Translations under genes and position numbers: made by a program | In this document: positions 55,509 through 64,000 of the stretch, piece after piece | How positions within the stretch are numbered: the stretch's first letter is position 1 | How the letters are laid out: each line of letters opens with the position of its first letter | Source: Hemileia vastatrix | Lineage: Eukaryota; Basidiomycota; Pucciniomycetes; Pucciniales; Zaghouaniaceae | Reading direction: 5' to 3' | DNA length: 64,000 bases | NCBI GenBank assembly: GCA_030280995.1 | Contig: JASXTE010000015.1 | Span: forward strand, 5,319,001 to 5,383,000 | Notes under the pieces: generated by a model | Databases searched by the model: none | What the model saw: only the letters and a program-made list of their open reading frames with translations | Told to the model about the DNA's origin: nothing

Positions 55509-56700
55509 GTGGCAGCTCAAGTTAAGCAAGAAAATTTGCAGACGCGGGATTTTGACTCACCTTTTCAGAGGCTGGTGCTATCAAGAAATCTTTATGGCAT
55601 GCCTTTAACAAAATTTCCAACTAAATTTATTCCTGCTAATAGGTTAAATCTAGAAAGGATTAAGATGGTAAATTCAAACAAGAGGATTGGTTGTTTCACA
55701 AAGAAAATATTTTTTTGTTATATGTTATGGTACTAAGGGAGAAGACTACTGCATTTTCATAAAATGAAAGAGGTTTATTGAAGCAATCTTATGATAAACC
55801 TTATACTGATCCAGTTATAACTCATGCATGATGGCAGAAGAAAGCATTACCTATACCTGCAGAAATAAAAAATGAATATATGGCATTGATTAGGGAAAAA
55901 TTGATGTCTGGATTGTATAAGCAGTCAATTTCTAGTTACTTGAGTCCAGTATTTTGTGTTATCAAACATAATGGTAAGTTAAGGGTTTCTCACAACTTGA
56001 GGGGAATGAACAAGGTTACAGTTAAGGACACATGATTTCCACCAATTCCAGAATAATATGTGGAATATTTATCAGGAAAAGCATGCTATGGATTAGGAGA
56101 TATAATAGGAGGATATGATGAGAGTGCGTTAAATAATTCATCAAGTCCCATGAATACTTTTGAAACTCTATTGAGGCACTTCAGGTTAACAAGGTTATCA
56201 CAGGGCACTACAAACTCAGTGGTGGTGTATCAGGGGCAGATGATGTGTATATTACAGGATGAAATTCCAGAAAATGTACAAATCTTTATTGTCAACTTCA
56301 GCATAAAAGGTCCATTAACTGATTATTATGGTGAGGTTCTTGAGGAGAACACAAACATTAGAAGGATTATTTGGGAATATGCTATTACTCATGAAGAGTA
56401 CTTTTTAAAATAGAAGAGGCTGGTTTAATAGTCTAAGGGTCACAATTTTCTTTTTGTGTGCCAGCGCTAGATATTTTTGGTCATGTTGTATGTAGGAAGG
56501 GAAGATTTATTGCAGAAAATCCAAAAAGGAAAGTACTTACATTTCCAAGACCAGCAATCACCATGGAAGTTAAAGGTTTTTTACGTATTTTTATATATGT
56601 AAGAATGTATATTTGTGATTTTGCCTTTTTATCTTCTCCATTAAGGCATTTGACAAGAAATTATATTGTATGGGATTGGACAGATGAATGTGAAAAATAA
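55509..56700 (+). pseudogene. A5 reverse transcriptase remnant
   Basis: Pieces at 55509-55736, 55860-56060, 56060-56413 and 56458-56700 align with A2 pol: FQRLVLSRNLYGMP, VFCVIKHNGKLRVSHNLRGMN, YGLGDIIGGYDES and VYQGQMMCILQDEIPENVQIFI. The catalytic FIDD box reads FIVN, so both active-site Asp are lost. The palm-thumb part PALDIFGHVVCRKG and the connection to RNase H follow. Confidence 0.8.
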
Positions 56701-57169
56701 CTCAATTTAATAAAAAATTATTGTAGGGAAAGATATTCTCTTAAGGAAAATGGAATATGGACAAGGCTCTGGAAAGAATACTCTAGTGCTAGATTCAAGT
56801 GTGTCTGAAGTAGGTGCAGTTTTAATGCAAGATGATGAGGAATTTAATGATAGACCTGTCTTTTATGAGTCAAAGAATTTTACAAAGGAGGAGTCTAGGT
56901 ATTCACAGTCCAAATTGGGGCTGTGTGGGGTTGCAAAGATTCTAAATAAGTTGACATGGATGCTTTGAGGGCAAAATTTTGAGGTGCAGGATGATTTGCT
57001 ATCTTTATTGCAAATGATCAATATTCAGAGTATATCAGATGCTGTGGCACATATCTCAAAAGAATGCAGCAAAAGTCTCAGGGGCACAGCAATGACTCGG
57101 CTCTTAAAAAGCACAAAAATGCGATTTCCAAGAAGGATGTTTTCAGAAGTGAAACTAATGAGTCTTTAA
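56701..57169 (+). pseudogene. A5 RNase H remnant
   Basis: MEYGQGSGKNTLVLDSSVSEVGAVLMQDD aligns (in parts) with the RNase H start of A2 and keeps the first Asp (LDSS), unlike A1 and A2 (VSSS). SRYSQSKLGLCGVAKIL carries the region of the catalytic Glu. A stop at 56966 and loss of similarity follow. Confidence 0.7.
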
Positions 57170-57769
57170 AAGAGTAGAAAAATTAGACTCTCTGTGCACA
57201 ATTTTTTAGGGGCAGTACAGATATACAAGCTGCTGCAATCATAGATAAAGTGAAGTGTATAAAGGACTATAAGGCAACACTATAATATGTAATTGAGGAA
57301 GCCACAATCAGCACTAGAGGAATAGTATGGATTATGGGGTATGAAGAAACAAACAAGGGTATTAGTTTAACACTTAGAGATATGTAATGGTCCTTAGATG
57401 TAAGCTACAAATGCACAGAGATGCTAGAAACATAGATAGGAAAAAGCATTTCTAGAAGAACAAGTGGGTAAATTAGCAGTGCTAAACAACAGAAGAAGAA
57501 TATGTAAGAATTTAATGAAGGGTACTTACTTATGGAATAGGGTTTCACAATTATTCAATACTAATATGGAAAACATGGGTTATTAAAATTGGTAGGGAAG
57601 ACAGAAAAGTACCTATTATTCAGTCACAGAACTCAAGAAGCATAGGTTATGTACAAAAGGTGGAGTTTCAGGTGCTAATAGCTGTAATTCCATTAATGTT
57701 TTAGGCCCTGTTAGGACCAAGACTTATACTAAAAATTTTAAATAGATTATTGATATACTTAGTTACCTT
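57170..57769. other. A5 degenerate stretch
   Basis: About 600 bp of AT-rich sequence with many stops on both strands. From its position it should be the region between RNase H and integrase, but I see no integrase motif and no other gene. Confidence 0.5.
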
Positions 57770-58069
57770 TGTGGTCTTCCAACATTGGCAGAGGCCTTTA
57801 TTGGTCTGTTTGGCACTTTTTTGGTATGTCTTAATTGACATTGGTTGAATAATTGGGTGTTTTTATGGTTTTATTCAGTAAATATTGGGACTATGGGTAT
57901 GTGGGTATTAGCATTGAATAGCCCTGGGTTTTCTCTATATTTTATGTTATGATGGCATTTATCATATTCTAAGTATTAAGGGGTCATTTTCTCACTTTTC
58001 ATTTATAAAAGATAGCTATTCAATTTTGTTTTTTGTGTTTTACGGGCTAACCTTAAGTCTTAGAGTTAA

Positions 58070-58319
58070 CACCACGCAATATGGGGGGCGGACTTGCTAG
58101 CGAGTCCGCAACCTTGGACCCAAACTCACCACAGATTGAACACACATTGAGCTATTGATAAAGGAACCTTACAATCAGGGATGAACACCACTCAGCAGAA
58201 CAGTTTTAGGCGGGTCTTCAAGTAGAGTTCAGCATGAGTTTAGTATGAGTTCAGTCTGAGTTCCATCTGAGTTCAGGTTGAGGACTTGCTAGCAAGTCCA
58301 CCCCTTATATTGCGTAGTG
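58070..58319 (+). mobile_element. CACTA-like non-autonomous element, copy 2 (250 bp)
   Basis: Nearly identical to 47666-47926, with CACCACGCAATATGGGGG and, reversed, CACTACGCAATATAAGGGG ends, and TAA duplicated at 58067-58069 and 58320-58322. The interrupted LTR reads GGGTTAAGTGCTTAG in other copies, confirming the insertion point. It has one repeat unit fewer than copy 1. Confidence 0.85.
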
Positions 58320-58529
58320 TAAGTGCTTAGTACCATTGAGTAGAGCTAATTTGGCACTATATTTTATGTCACAATGTTTTCATAGCTTTATTTTGTGTTT
58401 TAAGGTTTTTAGTAGTTGTGGTGGATTCTTCTAAGTATTTTGGGCTTTATTGAAAGTTTTTGGTGGTTTTCTTGCATCAGGGAGGTCTGGCCGCTTCTAG
58501 GAGGGCCTCCCGCCTCAGTTTTAGAAGGC

Positions 58530-60992
58530 TGTTATTGGCGGATTGTCTAGAAGAAGGAGAAGAAGAGGGAGAAATGAAAAGGAAGAAGAGGGACAATAAA
58601 GGTTTATAAAAGTAATAAGAAATAAATAAACTAGTTGAGTTATTTAAAGGATTACAAGGACAATTTCTTAGGAATGACACAATAGTAAGTGTAATTGATA
58701 TTTAATATATTTATGTTAATAAGTTATTTTTTCAATGTCTGGCAATCAATTCTTTTTATTAATAGACTTATTGTTAACTTAGTATTATATAAAATTTAGA
58801 TTAGAATTGTAGTACTAATAAAAATAATAATAATTGTCTATATTTAAAAATATAATAAAACAGTGAGTGTAAAAAGTGATGATCTACCAGAGAGGGTTCC
58901 AAAGCCCTTTTATAGGCAAAAGGATTTTCTGGAGCGTTTCAATAGTATTTACAAATGAGTAAGGTAATTTGAAACAAATGATTAAAAGAGTTTAATTAAA
59001 AACATACAAAATAAGAACAATGAATTAAAAACGTTGTGGTACGCACATCACAGGTAGCATAATTTTAGACCAATCAGTGCACGTAGTCCAGGAAGGACAA
59101 AGGGAGTTAGCGGGGTAGGTAGTGCTAAAATATAATATGTATTTGTGTGTTTCAAAGAACAAGGGAAATGGATGCGCGGAAAATGATTAAGGGTCGGTGA
59201 GCTCAGATTTTGCAGAGAGATGTGCAGCACAATAGGGAATTGTGCGTTATTAATTTAGGACTGTAAAGCGCTAAATTATATGGATTTGGACTTTCAAATA
59301 ACTATGTGTTACACATTAATGAAGGAGTTATGGCTTAAGGAGGACTCAAGTGAATAGTATACTGCACTGCGGCTAGTTGGGTAAACTTACTGAAACAGGT
59401 AATAAAGGAGACTAACTAGTTAAGTGAATCGTCAAAACTATAAATTTAGTATTAAAGAAAGGAGAGTGGGGACTCAATCACAAAACTACCCAAGAGTCAA
59501 GGTGAGTAGGATCAGCTTTAGAATGGGTCAAACCTGAAAGTAGTGCTGAAACATAACAAATGTATAGTCAAAAGCGCATATGTGGAGTATGAGTGAAACA
59601 AATTAATACTAGTGTTAGTAATCATAGGGTATGTTTTAGGCGCTGTAGTTGCTACAAGCAGTGTACATAGTTTACTAATAGATTAGTTATTGTTTTACTA
59701 ATGTGGCACTAGAGCCAGCGCTGAAGATCCACTAGGGAACTGTGTCTTGAGTACTGGAAAAATGTAAAAGGAGGACTATTTGATAGAGATAGGGGAGTCT
59801 TTTTGTAAGTAGAATATAAGAAGAATAGAATAAGTGAATCAGAGATATTTTTCTGAGTCTTTTATCATTCGTGTGTCTGTGTGTGTATTTCATATAGTAT
59901 AGTGAAAAGAGCGCAACATAGAAAGAATATATTGATTTAGTAGGATTGACTATTATTAGAGTTATTTTATTGCTATAATAAGGCATATTCAAAGAGAGTG
60001 CTTCAAGAGGGAGTAGCTGTGGATATTAGCACTTGTTAAGAATAGAAATATCCAGATAGTAATACTTGTTTTTCATGATCTCTAAAACTCATCTCTCAAC
60101 TTATAAATTTTCTAATCAAATATTAGTGTTACACATTATTGTGCTGTCTTTAAAAATAAGAGTGGCAGGCGCTTCTATTTAGAAATTGAAGAGGAGAGCC
60201 AACCGATCTCGCACTGTGTCTACTGCTTAGTACTTTAGAACAGTCTACAACTTAAATAAGCAACTACTTTTCCCACCATAAAGTTCAAAAAAAAATACAA
60301 TTAATATAATGAATAACTACGTGAGTATGAAAACTGAGAACTGTGAGAAAGAAAATCTAAAACAGGTAATACAAATAGCTAAAAAGGTTTAATTAAAACT
60401 AAAGGAATTTTTTTCCTGCTTTTAATATATATAATAAATCCTAATTCAGTATAAAGAAAATTAAATTAATCATTTTAACTATTTCAAGTAATTTAATTAT
60501 TAAATTAATTGAAAAAACTAATTAATTTAATAAAATAACCTTTTTAGAATGAGAAGTTAAATTAATCATATTAAATAAGTATTTTAGTTAATTTAGTAAT
60601 TTTAGTGACACAATTAAGAGCCAAGGAAGCGCCAAATATTTATGAATAGTATTATATGATAATCTGTATTTAGTTTATATAAATTTTATTATTCAAATTT
60701 TAATTACATTAAAAGTTGAACTTTACACTTATTCTATAATATTGAATAATTAATTTATTGATTTAGAGTTATTAAATACATACAAAATGCACCATAATGT
60801 TATAGAATATAATATCCTTTTATGTAATAAAAAGTTTCTTAATAATAAATATAAAAATTATTTTACTTATAAAATATTTATATAATTTTATTCAATTAGT
60901 GTAACTACATAAAATGTATAGCATTATTCCCTTAAATGATTCAAGTAATTTATTTTTAAATTTACTGGGCTCCTGAGATAGCCTGGCTGACA
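58530..60992 (-). repeat. 2.46 kb LTR-C-like insertion, no coding content
   Basis: Interrupts the A6 LTR between AGAAGGC and GCTGGGGAG. On the minus strand it begins TGTCAGCCAGGCTATC and ends CCAATAACA, with similarity to both ends of the 799-bp solo LTR at 37046-37844 (shared CAGCCAGGCTA, CCCAGTAAA, CTTCTAGAC). That makes a long LTR, or an LTR enlarged by a further insertion, the best guess. A clear 5-bp duplication is not visible; only GC(T) overlaps. It is AT-rich with no convincing gene. Confidence 0.55.
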
Positions 60993-61573
60993 GCTGGGGA
61001 GTGCTTCTAGAGGTTTTTTATTCAATTCGGCTGTCAAAAGTGCCAAAGTTTTTGCTGTGCATGGATTTGTTAGAGGGTGGCCTGTGTGTACATACTAAAG
61101 AAGACAATTTGGGTCAATTTTAGTTATCATACAACCATCAGGAGGTGATATCATTTTTCCCACTCAGTTTTCAATGTTTTTTGGACAAAATTGGCTGTGT
61201 TTGTTGCAAGTTTAGTTCTTCATTTAACTCTACTTTGGAAACTGGTTTTTCTGGTGTGGCTTTGCAACCTGTATCCAGTATTATTTCTGTTTTCTGTGCA
61301 ACAAGTGCAAAGTGTTTTGTTTTTCTGGTGTGTATCTTTCTGCATTTCAGGTTTCTAGTCCTTCGGTTCTCAGTGGTCTGCTATTGGCTACTGTCTTGAC
61401 TTGTAAAGCAGTCAAGAAGTGTATTTGAAGGGGTATAGTAACAGTCTCTAATTTGCTGTAAGAAATAAATGTCACCTGGTATTTCTCAAAGGGACAAATT
61501 TTTTTCTCTCCAGTTTTACTCCAACTCCCTTGGTCAACGCCTATAGATAGTACTACAGGATTGTCTACATTTC

Positions 61574-61590
61574 TGGCCCCCAATGTGGGG
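61574..61590 (+). other. A6 primer-binding site
   Basis: TGGCCCCCAATGTGGGG, two changes from the A2 site, 4 nt after the LTR. Confidence 0.75.
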
Positions 61591-61675
61591 TGAGAATTTT
61601 TTAGCTTTTTGGAATTTCTGTTACTTTTGGACTATCTTCTGTGGTTGGAGATAGGTTTCTGGTATTAATTGGACC

Positions 61676-63250
61676 ATGGCTTTGGGACCCTCTTTTTCTA
61701 GTGGTGGTAGTGGTACTGTTGATGCTGCTGAGGATGGTAATCCTCCTGTTTCTGTTAGTCCTTCTGTATGGATCAAGTCCTGGAAGGGGCCTATGTTTAT
61801 GGGGGAGGATGTGTAGTTGTTTCTGAAGCTATTTGAGGCTTCTGGTAATGTGTATGGGGCTTCTCACTTGGACAAGGTGAAACAAGTCTTCTTTTATATT
61901 TTTGAAGGTTCTCTGGTGAAGGAGGTTGCTGCTATGGAGGGTTATAGGAGGAAAGATTGAAAAATGTTGTGTCTGCAGATGACAGACAGGTGGGGATCCA
62001 GGTAATCTATGGTGGATCTCAGTATTATTGAAATTGAATGGAAATGTTATGGATGTGTGGACAACCTCCATACTTATAGGAAGTTTCTGGCTCAGTTGGA
62101 GCCAGTGGTGGATTATTTTGTGGATATGCAGGAGTTGGAGAGTACTGACTCTGAAAGGGATATTTTCTGCTCTGCTCTGGCCAGGAATGTCAGAACTGAT
62201 GTTTTTAAGGAGTTGGAAAGAAGGATAAGATGAAGAATCTTCCTAATGTGAATCAGAAATTGTCTTCTCATTCTGTGGTGAAGGAGTTTATGCAGGGTCA
62301 TCTGAAACTCTTGGCAGTGGATTCCTACCAGGAAGCTAGCACCAAGTATGTTTGAAAGGTCAGTGATAATTTTGTATAAGATGTGGAGGAATCTAGGAAG
62401 AAGGAAATTGTGAACAAGGGAAAGGCTCCTTAGAAGCCTAAAGAGGTTGATAAAGTTGTGGAACTGTTGGCTTATCTGACAAAAAAGCTACATATTTTTG
62501 TTTGGGAGGCTCAGAAGGCCTATAAGGCTCCTTCTCAGCCTAGAGATTTTGAAAGGAGGGTTGGTAGGAGTGATCCTTGGGTCTTCTCTTATCTCAGAAT
62601 GAAGGGCCACAAGTCCAATGATTGTTGGACACTGAATAGGAATGTGTCTGAAGGGAAGGTGGAAATTGGTGTGAAAGTGTTCAAGTTCCCAGATGGTTCT
62701 TTTGTAAAGTGTAATGATGTTCAGGCTCCAGTGGACTTGGTGAGGGGGAGACATAATTTCAAATCAAGGAGGCCAAGATTATAAGAGTTACCTAATGAGG
62801 CTTCTTTTTCTGGTAAAGGTGGAGATGATGGTAAGGGCAAGGAAATAGAAAAGGAGCCTAATAGAGTCTCATTTACATATTCTTTTGGGGGTTTGGAGTT
62901 GTATTCTTGTGATGGAAAGTCAAGTGGAGAATACTTGACTGGTGTTTATGATGTGGAAGCAGGAAAGGTGGGAAGGCCTAAGAGCAGTTCTCAGGCTCAA
63001 CCAAAGCCTAAGGCTTCAAAGGTGGATCCTAAGCTGATTCCATCTAGGAATAAGTACAGAAAAGAGGAGCTGTATAAAATGCAGAAGGGTATAGCAGATA
63101 TTGGCCCCCCTAGTTTTGGAACATTTGTAATGAATGGTGAGCCAATTCCTATGGATGTTGATTCTGAATCTGAGGAGGATGTCCCTTTGGCTTCATTTAC
63201 AAAGCCTGCTGGATTTGAGACTCTGGTGAGGGGTCTGGTTTGATTCCTGT
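61676..63250 (+). pseudogene. gag: A6 gag
   Basis: Start ATG at 61676 (MALGPSFSSGGSG), about 100 nt after the primer site. The capsid-like part (VWIKSWKGPMFMGEDV, EGYRRKD, YGCVDNLHTYRKFLAQLEPVVDYFV) matches A1 and A2 with stops at 61814, 61957 and 62006 and a stop at 62231. The zinc-knuckle region (62577-62640) reads FSYLRMKGHKSNDC, so two of the three Cys are lost. The linker KVGRPKSSSQAQPKPKASK continues in another frame to 63243. Confidence 0.82.
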
Positions 63251-64000
63251 TGATGATAAATCTGTTGGTGGTTCAGGTCCTCAAGAATCTTCTAGGACCA
63301 AGGTAGTGAAGCAAAGAGCTCACTTTGAGAGGCCAGAGGTTTCTGGTCAAGTTAATGTTATGGACTCTTTCCTGGAAAGGATGAATCAGGGTCAGGTTTC
63401 CCTTACTTATTGGGAGTTGTATGCTATCAGTCCTGGGTTGGCTGATAGGCAGAAAAAGTTTTTGACCAGGAGAAGGGTTTCTTCTGGGAAAGTAGAATAC
63501 ATTTTTGATTCTGCTGAAAATTTGGAGAGGGTTTGGAAACTCATTTTTCTGCACCTCTGGGTTATGTCAATATCACTCTGAATGGCAAGGAGGCTAGGGC
63601 ATTGGTAGATTCAGGTTCTCAGATTAACCTGATTTCTTTTTTTGAGGCTACTCATTTGGGCCTCCTCATTAAAACAGGTATTGGTGGAAATTTGAGAGGG
63701 ATTGGTGGCCATGTCACTGAATTGGTTTTAAAATCTGAGTTTGTGAATTTGGATGTTGGAGGAGCCTCAGGGAAGGTTCATTTTTATATTTCCAAAGGAA
63801 CAGTAAAAGCAGTTTTGGTTTGTCCATTCTTGATGGATTTTCAAGAAAGAATTGGTTATCAGTTTGGAGTTGACTTGTGAAGTTGAAAGGAGACTTCACA
63901 TGAGGTTATCATCTCCTGAAGAGGATTGTTGGGAGACCAGGCCTGGTTTTTCTTCAATCTGCCAGTGCATGGACTGTTGTAGGAGAAGAAGAGAATTGTG
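63240..64000 (+). pseudogene. A6 protease region, cut by the window end
   Basis: After a frame change near 63230 the linker continues (63240-63581), then another change leads into the protease 63533-63880: NGKEARALVDSGSQINLIS with an intact DSG active site, GIGGNLRGIGGHVTELV, and VHFYIS. A stop near 63880 and a Cys-rich CQCMDCCRRRRE segment end the window. Of the protease regions in the window, this one keeps the best active-site context. Confidence 0.82.

Larger units (their letters stand above)
54472..57769 (+). mobile_element. A5: older Retro-A relative, internal part only
   Basis: Plus-strand remnant with protease, reverse transcriptase and RNase H similarity, bounded on the left by A4 and on the right by A6. 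The rest of the element must lie beyond A4 (left of the window) and A6 (right). It is far more diverged than A1-A4 and carries many stops, in line with it being the outermost host of the stack. Confidence 0.8.
57770..61569 (+). repeat. A6 5' LTR, split by two insertions
   Basis: Starts TGTGGTCTTCCAACATTGG, is interrupted at 58070-58319 by a CACTA-like element and at 58530-60992 by a 2.46 kb LTR-C-like block, and ends GGATTGTCTACA. The sum of LTR parts is about 1.08 kb, the normal size. The GC box is reduced (AGGAGGGCCTCCCGCC near 58498). Confidence 0.88.
57770..64000 (+). mobile_element. Retro-A copy A6, 5' part, runs off the window
   Basis: The 5' LTR is 57770-61569 with two inserts, followed by the primer site (61574-61590), gag and protease. 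It entered A5 after CCTT (57766-57769). Reading frames shift several times. Confidence 0.88.

Noticed and set aside
58860..60300. Host gene or RNA gene inside the 2.46 kb insertion
   Set aside because: Frames are short, codon structure is absent and no RNA motif was recognised.

Overview
The window is a pile of nested LTR retrotransposons with a few DNA-transposon remnants. I see no ordinary host gene, no rRNA, no tRNA and no CRISPR array. The DNA is AT-rich. The reverse transcriptases belong to the Ty3/Gypsy group, and the main family has the FIDD active-site box followed by a GPSTDYG-type stretch that I associate with basidiomycete elements. The introns I can see are 48-69 nt with GT..AG ends, and two encoded proteins resemble fungal Zn2Cys6 zinc-cluster proteins. 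I infer a TE-bloated basidiomycete fungus; a rust is possible but not shown.

The main family, here called Retro-A, is present as six copies (A1-A6). A complete copy would be about 13 kb: a ~1.09 kb LTR (TGTGGTC...TCTACA), a tRNA-Lys-type primer site, gag with a CCHC knuckle, an aspartic protease, a UUUUUUA slippery site, pol in the -1 frame (reverse transcriptase, RNase H, integrase), then about 4 kb holding two genes on the opposite strand, a polypurine tract and the 3' LTR. The two antisense genes (aORF1 and aORF2) each have a CX2CX6C...CX2CX6C cysteine pattern, each contain a short spliceosomal-type intron kept at the same place in the copies, and aORF2 has its own TATA-like box preceded by an array of a ~22-bp repeat and a hairpin whose stem covaries between copies. 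All copies here are broken by stops, frameshifts or insertions, so the intact proteins can only be inferred from comparison.

The order of insertion can be read directly. A5 (+, 54472-57769 visible) was hit by A4 (-, 40391-54471 visible), A4 by A3 (+, 35606-40390 visible), A3 by A1 (-, 1-35605), A1 by A2 (+, 9345-31258), and A2 by Retro-B (+, 10195-19055), a chromodomain-bearing Ty3/Gypsy element with its own 1.19 kb LTRs. A6 (+, 57770-64000) entered A5 on the right and runs off the window. Target duplications are visible for A2 (CCGT) and Retro-B (TTTGA/TTTGC).

Smaller insertions decorate this stack: a short 308-bp Retro-A-related solo LTR (507-814), a 1.1 kb terminal-inverted-repeat insertion (2823-3920), a 799-bp solo LTR of a third family (37046-37844) and a 2.46 kb relative (58530-60992), a solo Retro-B LTR (45465-46689), and three CACTA-like elements (47666-47926, 51463-53921, 58070-58319) with 3-bp target duplications. 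A1.35 kb hexanucleotide (TTTTTA) array at 43262-44612 sits just behind aORF2 of A4. The most interesting content is the antisense zinc-cluster gene pair and the structured repeats around it.
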